A stretch of 64,000 nt of DNA from Acidobacteriota bacterium (GTDB taxonomy: Bacteria; Acidobacteriota; Thermoanaerobaculia; Thermoanaerobaculales; Thermoanaerobaculaceae): assembly GCA_003133645.1 (NCBI GenBank), contig PKYI01000104.1, forward strand, positions 27,024 through 91,023. The letters run 5' to 3'. Shown piece by piece: positions 43,213 through 50,992 of the stretch. The notes under the pieces were generated by a model, which saw nothing but the letters and a program-made list of their open reading frames with translations, was not told the origin of the DNA and did not search any database. A program made the translations under genes and the position numbers. Within the stretch, counting starts at the first letter, position 1. Every line of letters starts with the position of its first letter.

Positions 43213-43992
43213 ATGAGACGGTTTGTCCAAAGGTCGCTGGTGGTTTCTTCGGCTATCTGTCTCTCGGTGTCGGTGGGTTGGGCCGCCGGCGGCGGCCGCC
43301 CGATGCTCTCGGTGTCGGCGCCGGCGTTTGGGTGCCCTGCGACCGAAGGAGCGTTCGTCGTGCTCCTCGACCCGGGACGGGGGATGTTGCTGCTGTCCGG
43401 AGCAAAGTTCGTGGGCGGCCACCGGGTAGGACGGGCAAGCGGGGGAGCCTTCCGGGTTGCTCTCCCGAGGAGCGGCGCCTGGGAGCTCGCGCGCGCCGAT
43501 TCTGCCGCCGGGCCGGTCGCAATGTGGGGTGCAGCCTATCGGGTGAGCACCGGCGGCGGCGGGGGGTGCGTCGCTTTCGACCACGAGCAGTTCTCCAGCG
43601 AGGGCGACCTGGTCACCTACGTCCAGTGGCTGGTCAACGACGTCTACCTCAAGCTGCCGCAGGCGGAGCGCGAGAGGTTCCCCGCCTTGCGACTTTCCAA
43701 CCGCACGGTCCGTCTGCGGCTGCAACTCGCCGGTTACGAGCCTGCGTTGGTTCAGGAAACCGAGGGCGCCACCATCGCGTTCCGCGTGCCGGGGACTCCT
43801 CGGGTCCTGTTGCTGCGTCCCTTCGTGCTCGACGAGACGACCGAGCGAGTCGCGATCGACCTGTCGATCGCGGACCAGCCCGACTTGCAGAGTGCCCAGA
43901 AGCGTTCACTCGGGTTCGTCGTCGCCTCGGCCGCCCAACCGGCGACGCTCGCCGATCCTGCGATGACGATCCAGGTCGAGTCAGCTAAATAG
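43213..43992 (+). CDS. Secreted hypothetical protein
   Basis: A 259-residue protein with a signal peptide (VQRSLVVSSAICLSVSVGWA). I do not recognise the family. The mature protein is beta-rich (AFGCPATEGAFVVLLDPGRG, RVALPRSGAWELARADSAAG), has a central helix (DLVTYVQWLVNDVYLKLPQA) and a second beta region (TIAFRVPGTPRVLLLRPFVL). Start ATG 43213 (AGAGGTGA upstream) is preferred over GTG 43204. Eight bases separate it from a small repeat-containing secreted protein, so the two form an operon and probably act together in the envelope. A TTGTCGACAA palindrome at 43087-43096 lies upstream and could be an operator. Confidence 0.78.
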   Translation: MRRFVQRSLVVSSAICLSVSVGWAAGGGRPMLSVSAPAFGCPATEGAFVVLLDPGRGMLLLSGAKFVGGHRVGRASGGAFRVALPRSGAWELARADSAAGPVAMWGAAYRVSTGGGGGCVAFDHEQFSSEGDLVTYVQWLVNDVYLKLPQAERERFPALRLSNRTVRLRLQLAGYEPALVQETEGATIAFRVPGTPRVLLLRPFVLDETTERVAIDLSIADQPDLQSAQKRSLGFVVASAAQPATLADPAMTIQVESAK

Positions 43993-44000
43993 GAGGCTAG

Positions 44001-44384
44001 ATGCGTCTCGTACCCATGACCCTTGCGGTGCTCTTGTTCTCCTTTCCGGTCCTCTCCTTCGGGGACCCTCCCGGTGGAAAGGGCACACCTCCCGGTCTCG
44101 CCAAGAAAGGTGGCCTGCCTCCCGGGCTGGCGAAGAAGGGCGGCCTGCCTCCCGGGTTGGCCAAGAAGTTCGGCGCCCATCGGCCCGAAAAGGCGTACAT
44201 GGCTTTCGACCCGTTGCACCAGGACCGGGCCTGGTTCCTCATCAACGGCAGATGGGTCCTGAAGAAGCGTTTTAACGCAAGTCTCAGGGCCGAGGTGCGG
44301 GACGCCCTTCAGCTGCCTCCCGTGCCGCCACCGCTGCCTCTGCCTTCCGTCCGCGTTGAGCTTCGCGTCGTCCTTTTCGAGTAG
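44001..44384 (+). CDS. Small secreted protein with PPGLAKK repeats
   Basis: A 127-residue protein behind TAGGAGGCTAG. The signal peptide (LVPMTLAVLLFSFPVLSFG) is followed by three near-identical 11-residue units of the form KGGLPPGLAKK (first one KGTPPGLAKK). This is a basic, Pro/Gly-rich tract seen in small periplasmic proteins of unknown role. A compact domain then follows (MAFDPLHQDRAWFLINGRWV, LKKRFNASLRAEVRDAL) and a proline-rich end. The repeat is also clean at DNA level. It is the second gene of a two-gene operon with the secreted protein at 43213. Confidence 0.8.
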   Translation: MRLVPMTLAVLLFSFPVLSFGDPPGGKGTPPGLAKKGGLPPGLAKKGGLPPGLAKKFGAHRPEKAYMAFDPLHQDRAWFLINGRWVLKKRFNASLRAEVRDALQLPPVPPPLPLPSVRVELRVVLFE

Positions 44385-44419
44385 CCGGCTTCTGCGCGTC
44401 GGCTTGCCCGCGCATCCCG

Positions 44420-44755
44420 ATGGGTACCCGGTATTCCAATCGATCCATTGTGCGGCTGCGATTGGGTGCCCCCTTCAGCTGAGTCGTGCCCCTTTCAGCT
44501 GAGTCGACAGAAACAGAAGATGGAGGATGGACGACGCGAGCCTCGGTTCATCAACCGTGCCGAAACTCGTATCTCATAGCCGGCACAAACAAGCGTCTGC
44601 CGTCGTGCGCGCCGAACCGGCGCCTGCAGCGATCGCAAAGCAGGCCCGCAGGTGCTGGGGAGAGCCGGACGAACTCGTCCCAGCGGCAATGGACGAAGCG
44701 GGAGACCTGCTGCCTCTATGTCCTTCAATAAGGTGAGATGGTGATACACGGTGCC
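44420..44755. repeat. REP cluster with RAYT 3'-end remnant, copy 1
   Basis: Starts GGGTACCCGGTATTCCAATC, contains a doubled CCCTTTCAGCTGAGTCG, and a family A core (AAGATGGAGGATGGACGACG, CGAGCCTCGGTTCATCAACC). Positions 44603-44694 align with the last 30 codons of the RAYT gene (GCGATCGCAAAGCAGGCCCG; GAGAGCCGGACGAACTCGTC). It closes with family B (AATAAGGTGAGATGGTGATA). The whole matches 45848-46070, giving a direct repeat around the acyltransferase gene. Confidence 0.78.
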
Positions 44756-44782
44756 AATCACCCGCACCGTTGGCGATGATGG

Positions 44783-45409
44783 ATGGGTGTACGCTTCGAG
44801 CCAGTGTTGCCGAACGGGGGAGCTCTGGAGCTCGGCGCATCGGTGCCGAGGCGAGGAAACCGGGCGAGCCGGTGGCTGGCGCGTCTCGCGTTTCGGCTGT
44901 GGGGGTGGCGGTTCGCCGGGAGTTTCCCGGACGTGCCGAAGGCGATCGTCGTGGTGGCGCCGCACACGACAAACTGGGACTTCCTGGTCGGCATGCTGAC
45001 GCTCTTCGCCCTGGGCCTGCGGATCAGCTGGCTCGGCAAACACACGCTGTTCCGCTGGCCGCTGCGGCCGCTGATGCTGTGGCTGGACGGCGTCCCGGTG
45101 CGCCGCGACTCCGGCTCGGGCACGGTGGCGAAGCTCGTGGAGACGATGCGGCAGCGCGAGACGATGCTGCTGGCCGTCGCGCCGGAAGGAACCCGGCGGG
45201 CGGTTTCCGGATGGCGGATGGGGTTCGCTCACGTCGCGGTTGGAGCCGGCGTGCCGGTGGTGCCGGTCGCCTTCGACTGGACGCGCCGGGTGGTCGCATT
45301 TGGGCCGGCGTTCACGCTCACCAGCGACCTCGCCGCCGACGAGCGGACGCTGCGCGCCTGGTTTGCGGACAAGGGGCTCGAGCCGGGTGCGCCTCCACCT
45401 GAGCCGTGA
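44783..45409 (+). CDS. PlsC-like lysophospholipid acyltransferase
   Basis: A 208-residue member of the 1-acylglycerol-3-phosphate acyltransferase family, which adds a fatty acyl chain to a lysophospholipid or similar acceptor at the membrane. The catalytic HxxxxD is in VVAPHTTNWDFLVGM (H-TTNW-D) and the phosphate-binding EGTR in LLAVAPEGTRRAVSGWRMG. It is compact, lacking long membrane helices, like the short single-domain members. A roughly 220-bp repeat containing a RAYT remnant lies on each side (44505-44733 and 45848-46070), so it may have been carried or trapped as a segment. Confidence 0.9.
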   Translation: MGVRFEPVLPNGGALELGASVPRRGNRASRWLARLAFRLWGWRFAGSFPDVPKAIVVVAPHTTNWDFLVGMLTLFALGLRISWLGKHTLFRWPLRPLMLWLDGVPVRRDSGSGTVAKLVETMRQRETMLLAVAPEGTRRAVSGWRMGFAHVAVGAGVPVVPVAFDWTRRVVAFGPAFTLTSDLAADERTLRAWFADKGLEPGAPPPEP

Positions 45410-45488
45410 CATTGCGACGGAGCCTGGGGATGTCACTCGAGAGATGGTCGACTGCAATTGCGTCCGGGTTCGGCTGCCGTCTCGGGCT

Positions 45489-45783
45489 TCACGCCGACGC
45501 GTCGTCGAGGCGTTGCTGCTCGTCGTCATCCAGGCGCATGGAGGCAAACGGCAGCAGCTCCGCGAGCTGTTCCGGCGTGCGGGCACTGGCGATCGGGGCG
45601 ACGACCGCCGGGCGCGTCAGGAGCCAGGCGAGGGCCACCGCCGCGACCGTCGTCCTGCGCGCCGCGGCGATCCCGTCGAGCGCCGCGAGGATTCGCAGCC
45701 CCCTTTCGTCGAGGTACTGCGCCGCTGTCGAGGCGCGCTGGCTCTCGACTTTCGCGCCGGGGCGGTACTTGCCGGCGAGGAAG
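45489..45783 (-). pseudogene. Aldo/keto reductase, C-terminal fragment
   Basis: The minus strand reads FLAGKYRPGAKVESQRASTA, then AAQYLDERGLRILAALDGIA, VAAVALAWLLTRPAVVAPIA, SARTPEQLAELLPFASMRLD and stops at TGA 45491-45489. This is the recognisable end of an aldo/keto reductase barrel (AWLLxxPxVxxPIxGARxxEQL pattern). The N-terminal two thirds, including the catalytic Asp-Tyr-Lys-His, are absent: the frame is cut at 45784, directly before GATCGGTACCGATCGGTACC of a REP element. Confidence 0.85.
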
Positions 45784-45787
45784 ATCG

Positions 45788-46078
45788 GTACCGATCGGTA
45801 CCAGGTATCCCATTCGATTCATTATGCCGTGGACATCGGGTCCCGGGCTTAGCCGAGTTAATGGAAGGCGGAGGACGAAGGGCGCGAGCCTCGGTTCATC
45901 AACCCCGCCCGCGCTTGCACCTCGTAGCCGGCAGGAACCAGCGTCTCCCGTTGTGTGCGCCGAACCGCCGTTTGCGGCGATCGCAAGACAGGTCCGCAGG
46001 CGCTGGGGAGAGCCGGACGAACTCGTCCAAGCGGTAGATGAAATGGGATACCTGGTACCTCTATGGTACCTCTACAAA
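45788..46078. repeat. REP cluster with RAYT 3'-end remnant, copy 2
   Basis: Begins GGTACCGATCGGTACCAGGT then ATCCCATTCGATTCATTATG, as at the left end of the RAYT unit. It has a family A-like core (GGAGGACGAAGGGCGCGAGC) and at 45953-46036 a stretch aligning with the RAYT C-terminus, followed by GATGAAATGGGATACCTGGT and ACC, the RAYT right end. Confidence 0.8.
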
Positions 46079-46119
46079 CTGTAATCGTCGCTGGGATGAC
46101 GGCTCCGCACGGCTGGCAT

Positions 46120-46210
46120 AGGTGCCAGCTCCGGCACAGTTGAGAGACCGAGGCTCGCGCGGCTCATCCTCTCCCTTCTGTCAACTCAGCCGGACCTGGA
46201 GGTACCTGAT
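46120..46210. repeat. REP element, family A, reverse orientation
   Basis: AGGTGCCAGCTCCGGCACAG, TTGAGAGACCGAGGCTCGCG, CGGCTCATCCTCTCCCTTCT, GTCAACTCAGCCGGACCTGG, AGGTACC. The ends are inverted (CCGGCACAGTTGA versus TCAACTCAGCCGG). It separates the RAYT remnant from the end of the ATPase gene. Confidence 0.8.
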
Positions 46211-46245
46211 GCCTGATTAGTATCAGCCGCCTCCGCGAAACCTCG

Positions 46246-48786
46246 TCACGGGTGGGCGGAACGGGTCGGGTCGAAGTGGCGGTAGAAGATGCGCTTCGCG
46301 AGCTCTCCAGAGACGATGTACATCGCCACGATGACTCCCACCAGACCCAGGAAGGGGAGCGGCAGCGGGGTCAAGCCAAGGAAGGGTGCAAACGGCAGGA
46401 ACGGCATCACGAGTGTGGTCGCCGCGACGCTCAGAGTGGCCCATAGCAAGCGCTTGCTGGGTCTACTGCGGAAGAAGGGACGGCGGCTGCGAACCACCAA
46501 GACGATGAGGGATGCGGAGAGTACCGACTCGACGAACCAGCCGGTGCGGAACTGGTCGGTACTGGCGTGGAGGACGTACAGCAACGCGCCGAAGGTCACG
46601 TAGTCGAAGACCGAGCTCAACACGCCGAAGGTCAGCATGAAGGAGCGGATGAAGCCGATGTCCCATCGGCGCGGCCGGGTCAGCATCTCGGCGTCCACGC
46701 TGTCGCTGGCGATTGTCGTCTCCGGCATATCGGTGAGCATGTTGGTCAGCAGGATCTGCTTGGGCAGCAGCGGCAGGAACGGCAGCAGCAGCGAGGCGCC
46801 CGCCATGCTGAACATGTTGCCGAAGTTGGCGCTGGTGGCCATCAGCACGTACTTCAACGTGTTGGCGAAGGTGGTGCGCCCCTCACGCACACCCTCGACA
46901 AGCACATCCAAGTCCTTCTCCAACAGCACGATGTCGGCGACTTCCTTGGCCACGTCCGCGGCACTCTCAACGGAGAGGCCCACGTCGGCCGCGTGCAGCG
47001 CCGAGGCGTCGTTGATTCCGTCGCCCATGTAGCCGACCACATGACCGGCCTTGCGCAGAGTCAGGATGATGCGCTCTTTCTGGTTCGGCTCCACCTCGGC
47101 GAAGACGTCCACCTGACCGACCCGGGCGAGGAGCGCCCCGTCACTCATCTGCCTCAGCTCGTGGCCGGAAAGCACCTGAGCGCTATCGAGCCCGATCGCC
47201 CGCGCCACGGTCGCGGCCACCAGGGCGTTGTCCCCGGTGATAACCTTGAGGCTCACGCCGAGTTCGCGCAGCCGGCCAATGGTCGCCTCGATTCCTGCCT
47301 TGGGCGGGTCGGAGAACAGGATGAAGCCGAGAAAATTCATGCCGACTTCACTTTCCTTCGCGATCTTGGTTTCGGAGCCGAGTCTCTTACAGGCAACGCC
47401 AAGGGTGCGCTGGCCGTTACTGCTGTACTGGATGTATTTAGCCTCGATCTGATCCCGAACGCCTTCCAGCGGTACCACGACTCCCGCTGCGTCTTCGACG
47501 GCGGTGCACACCTCCAGCACCTGTGCGAGGGCGCCCTTGGTGATCATCAGGTTGCCCTCGGGGCCGGCCGCAAGGATGGAGAGGCGCTTGCGCAGAAAGT
47601 CGTAGGGGACCTCGTCCAGCTTCTTCCATGCGGAAATGTCGATGCCGCCGTGGTTGCGGATGGCGGCGTCGATGGGGCTCGAGAAACCCGTTTCGAAGGA
47701 GGCGTTGAGGCAGGCATAGAGCAGGACACGATCGCTCGCCTGTCCGCTTAGGTCGTTGGCCGACTGAAGGGTCACGACCCCTTCCGTGATGGTGCCCGTT
47801 TTGTCCGTGCAGAGAACGTCCATGCTGCCGAAGTTCTCGATTGAGGCCAGGCGCTTGACGATCACCTTCCGCTCGGCCATGCGGCGCGCGCCATGGGCGA
47901 GGTTGATGCTGACGATCGCCGGAAGGAGCTGCGGCGTCAGGCCCACCGCAAGCGCCATCGAGAATAGGAAGGACTCGAGAACGGGGCGGTGTAGGTAGAC
48001 GTTGAAGCCGAAAATGGCGATCACCAAAAGTAGCGTCACCTCCAGGAGCAAGTACCCGAAACGACGCAACCCGCGCTCGAAGTCGGTCTCGGGCGGGCGC
48101 AGCTTGAGGCGCTCCGAGACCCGGCCAAACTCGGTGTCCTTTCCTACCGCCACCACCAGGGCCGTCGCCGTGCCGGAGACCACGTGAGTGCCCATGAACA
48201 CGGCGTTCGTCCGTTTGGGGAGGGGTGTCCCGGATTCCAAGACCGCCACGGACTTTTCGACGGGGAACGTCTCGCCGGTGAGGGTGGCTTCGTCCGCGAA
48301 GAGGTCCCGTGTCTCGAGGAGCAGGCAATCGCCCGGGGCCGTGGCACCCGCCGAGAGGAGGACCACGTCGCCAGGCACGACGTCAATCATGGGAATATCG
48401 TGCGGGGCGCCGTCCCGCAGCACCTGGGCCTTGACCTCGACGAGCGAGAGAAGCTTTTCCACGGCTCCCGCTGCGCCTCTCTCCTGCCAGAAACCCAGAA
48501 GGCCGCTCGCGAGCACGATGGCAAGGATGATCGCCGCGTCCGTCCTGTCGTGAAGGAAGAGGGAGATCACGGCGGCACCGACGAGCATGAGAACGATCGG
48601 GCTCGAAAACTGCGACAGGAGGAGGGTCACGGTGTCGGTGCGCTTCTTGGGTGCCAGGCGGCGGTCGGCGTACCGCTTCGCCCTGGAAACGGCATCGGCC
48701 GCCGATAGCCCCTGAGGTGCCGTCTGCAGCCGCCTCAGGGCCTCGGCGGCGGGTACGCTCCAGAAGGGTGGAAGGTGCTGCTCCAT
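46246..48786 (-). CDS. mgtA: Magnesium-translocating P-type ATPase (MgtA-like)
   Basis: An 846-residue P3B-type ATPase importing Mg2+. The actuator loop TLTGETFPVEK, the phosphorylation site DVLCTDKTGTITEGV, the nucleotide-domain ITKGALAQVLEVC and the hinge VGYMGDGINDASALHAADVG are all intact, with about ten membrane helices (SMALAVGLTPQLLPAIVSIN at helix 4). I start it at ATG 48786 (GAGGG just before); a start at 48831 would add 15 residues without a binding site. A family A REP lies 35 nt past its end. It reads away from the YHS/BON gene set and appears to be a single transcription unit. Confidence 0.93.
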   Translation of the reverse strand: MEQHLPPFWSVPAAEALRRLQTAPQGLSAADAVSRAKRYADRRLAPKKRTDTVTLLLSQFSSPIVLMLVGAAVISLFLHDRTDAAIILAIVLASGLLGFWQERGAAGAVEKLLSLVEVKAQVLRDGAPHDIPMIDVVPGDVVLLSAGATAPGDCLLLETRDLFADEATLTGETFPVEKSVAVLESGTPLPKRTNAVFMGTHVVSGTATALVVAVGKDTEFGRVSERLKLRPPETDFERGLRRFGYLLLEVTLLLVIAIFGFNVYLHRPVLESFLFSMALAVGLTPQLLPAIVSINLAHGARRMAERKVIVKRLASIENFGSMDVLCTDKTGTITEGVVTLQSANDLSGQASDRVLLYACLNASFETGFSSPIDAAIRNHGGIDISAWKKLDEVPYDFLRKRLSILAAGPEGNLMITKGALAQVLEVCTAVEDAAGVVVPLEGVRDQIEAKYIQYSSNGQRTLGVACKRLGSETKIAKESEVGMNFLGFILFSDPPKAGIEATIGRLRELGVSLKVITGDNALVAATVARAIGLDSAQVLSGHELRQMSDGALLARVGQVDVFAEVEPNQKERIILTLRKAGHVVGYMGDGINDASALHAADVGLSVESAADVAKEVADIVLLEKDLDVLVEGVREGRTTFANTLKYVLMATSANFGNMFSMAGASLLLPFLPLLPKQILLTNMLTDMPETTIASDSVDAEMLTRPRRWDIGFIRSFMLTFGVLSSVFDYVTFGALLYVLHASTDQFRTGWFVESVLSASLIVLVVRSRRPFFRSRPSKRLLWATLSVAATTLVMPFLPFAPFLGLTPLPLPFLGLVGVIVAMYIVSGELAKRIFYRHFDPTRSAHP

Positions 48787-49066
48787 ATGCCCTCGCTTGT
48801 TTGCATTGTGGCACAGCCATCGGCCTGACAAGGGAACCGAGAGACAAGACGCGTGGCCTGGAGTCTGATCAGCACTTCATTTTCGGGAAGACGTTGTTGG
48901 CACGGCCACAAGGTCGTTGTGCTGTGCCCGCGTCCATCCCTCTTCCGTGCCTCACTGCCTGAGCGCGTTCCCATCCGTCGTTGGCCGTTACCGTTCGTGA
49001 CCCTCGGACGTCAGGGCGTCCCGCGAGTGCCCCTGGCAAAGAGCCACGTGGGGCGCACCCGGGGCC

Positions 49067-49327
49067 TCACTGGACACTGATTTGAGGAGAACGGCCTGAA
49101 GGAGGTGCCCGATGGATGAAGTGATCAAGAAAGGCGAGGCCCCGGGGTCCGGAGGGCGGTCGTTGGAACATGGGAGCGACTCGCGGAGCGGTCACGTACC
49201 GTCCCGGCTCCTTGTCGAACTCCGTCTTGCAGGTGAGGCAGCAGAACACATGCACGTGCCCCGCATGCGTGCTCTTGCATGGCGCTCTGTTGTCGAGGGT
49301 TATGCCACAAACAGGATCCTTGGCCAT
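49067..49327 (-). CDS. YHS-domain protein
   Basis: An 86-residue protein starting at ATG 49327 behind GGAGGCG. The YHS domain is complete: AKDPVCGITLDNRAPCKSTH, then VHVFCCLTCKTEFDKEPGRY. It has the DPVCG opening and a CCLTCK pair typical of metal-handling YHS units found in heavy-metal ATPases and stand-alone proteins. The remaining 40 residues are Pro/Arg-rich. It probably binds a transition metal. It is near BON, PRC-barrel and SHOCT genes, in a neighbourhood typical of stress or metal islands. Confidence 0.85.
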   Translation of the reverse strand: MAKDPVCGITLDNRAPCKSTHAGHVHVFCCLTCKTEFDKEPGRYVTAPRVAPMFQRPPSGPRGLAFLDHFIHRAPPSGRSPQISVQ

Positions 49328-49423
49328 TTCGAGCGCCTCCTTTCCGCCTGCGACAGGTGGCTTCAAACACCGCCTGGGAGCGGAGCGGGCAGCGGTGACT
49401 CCGGTCGAGTCGCCCTGCCGGAC

Positions 49424-49744
49424 CTAGTACTTCATCGTGCCGACGAGGAGTTCGTTGTGAACGCCCTTGACGCCCCAGGTACCGCGGGCGATGCCACCCA
49501 CCTCGTCCTTGATCCTTTCGGAGCGGACGCGGCCGATCAGCGTGACCACCCCCTGCGAGGAGCTCACGTCGATGTCCCCGGCCTTGATCTCGGGCTTGGC
49601 GATCAGCGACGCCTGGATCGCCGACGTGATCCCGGATTCCGCACGCCGCGCTTCCTTGGGCACCACCGGGGAACCGCACCCGGCAAGCGCCAGCAGCCCG
49701 GCACCGACCAGGGAGGCTGCAACCGCAACGAATATGCGTTTCAT
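49424..49744 (-). CDS. BON-domain lipoprotein
   Basis: A 106-residue lipoprotein. The signal ends in a lipobox (GAGLLALAGCGSP), followed by one BON domain: ITSAIQASLIAKPEIKAGDI, DVSSSQGVVTLIGRVRSERI, GTWGVKGVHNEL. BON proteins bind membranes or polymers and are often induced by osmotic stress. The final codons (KY) and TAG stop lie in GTACTAGGTCCGGCA, which matches the end of a REP family A element, so the stop codon seems to come from a repeat. It is on the same strand as the YHS gene, 97 nt upstream of it. Confidence 0.87.
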   Translation of the reverse strand: MKRIFVAVAASLVGAGLLALAGCGSPVVPKEARRAESGITSAIQASLIAKPEIKAGDIDVSSSQGVVTLIGRVRSERIKDEVGGIARGTWGVKGVHNELLVGTMKY

Positions 49745-50353
49745 GAGCTACCACTGTTTCCCGAACACATTTCCAACCTAAGTCCTCCGATCCCTCGCCG
49801 AGAAGAGTGCTTACTACCCGGGAGCAGGGCCGAACCATGAGTAGAAACCACGTAACCCCTCACCCAACCCCAAAGGGGTGCCTGGAATACATGACTGGAA
49901 ATCTGAGCGGGATCCGATCCGGCCAGGTCTTCGGAAAGGGCAACCGCGCCTGGCGAAGCGTTCCAGGTCGTCGCGGTCGCCCGGCGGCGCGGTCGCATAG
50001 GGGGTTCGGGTGCCGGCCGTGTAGTTTCTACCTAGTCCGCGGCTCTCATCTCGGGGAAAACTCCGCTATCCCGGACAACACCAAGGGACTAGGTTCCTAG
50101 GCGGCCGAGAAGGCGCACCACAAGAACCGTGGGAGTTGGCTCCTTCCTCGGGACTGCCGGCACATCGCCGCAGGAATGCGCACGGAGGTGAACGGTGGCG
50201 GCGAACCTGGTGGCGCCGGTGGGCGTCCTCGGCGCGATTGGCCTGGTTGCAGGCCTTGGGTCAAGCCGGCGCACGGCGGGGGTGGGCGGTGCCGGTCAGA
50301 GCTGCCATGGGGGCCGGCGACGGCTCACCAAGGAGGATGCGGCGCTCCGGAGC

Positions 50354-50449
50354 ATGAAACACCTCGACGGGTTCGCGATCGGGGCCGCCGATGGGGACAT
50401 CGGCACGAAGAAGCCGGTCTCGCGGCAGCACGAGATCGCCTACCGCTGA
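50354..50449 (+). pseudogene. PRC-barrel protein, internally deleted remnant
   Basis: After AAGGAGG and a short leader, ATG 50354 begins KHLDGFAIGAADGDIG, the first strands of a PRC-barrel protein. It jumps straight to TKKPVSRQHEIAYR and stop, which looks like the tail segment of such proteins (PVSRQHE motif). About 80-100 residues between are missing. The gap 49745-50353 otherwise has no convincing gene. Confidence 0.55.
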
Positions 50450-50479
50450 TCATGTGCACCACGGCAAGAGGAGGACATC

Positions 50480-50719
50480 ATGTACTGGTACCACTGGAAC
50501 TTCTTTGGGATGCATTTCTTCTGGTGGATGTTATGGATCGTGTTCATCATCGTCCTCTTCGGATGGATGACCCCTGTCCCGCGCAGGACGGCGCGGCTGT
50601 ACCGCGAGGACCCGCTTGCAATCCTCCAACGGCGCTACGCGGCCGGTGAGATCACGACAGCGGAGTACGAGGAGCGCAAGGCTCACATCCAGAAGGACCT
50701 GGGTCACCCCACGCCGTGA
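50480..50719 (+). CDS. Small SHOCT-domain membrane protein
   Basis: A 79-residue protein with GAGGACATC before its ATG. One aromatic-rich membrane helix (FFWWMLWIVFIIVLFGWM) is followed by a C-terminal SHOCT domain (DPLAILQRRYAAGEITTAEY, EERKAHI). SHOCT is a short oligomerisation motif often attached to membrane segments. It comes directly before the UPF0182 gene (274 nt gap with no other gene) and may be co-regulated with it. Confidence 0.85.
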   Translation: MYWYHWNFFGMHFFWWMLWIVFIIVLFGWMTPVPRRTARLYREDPLAILQRRYAAGEITTAEYEERKAHIQKDLGHPTP

Positions 50720-50992
50720 GTGTTCTCGCGGACTCATGCCGACCAGGATGCACTCGCGTTCGAGCAGGGTCACGACTCGACACCCGTGTGCGCTTGCCGT
50801 GCCCGCCGCAGCCGGGTGGTGGTCTCGGACCGCTCGCAACGCCGTCTCACCACCCAGGGGCGTGCCGTATGTCCTCGCCTGACCCGGGTGCCTCTCCGTC
50901 GTGGCGGCGGGTGCGATGTAACGGGTGTGGTCCGTTGCACCGACCCATCGTCATTGGCCCGCGTTTCGGACCGAGGGAAAGGTGGTAGCGCC

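Noticed and set aside
45526..45822. Reading frames around the aldo/keto reductase fragment as separate small genes
   Set aside because: They are out-of-frame readings of the reductase remnant and the REP cluster.
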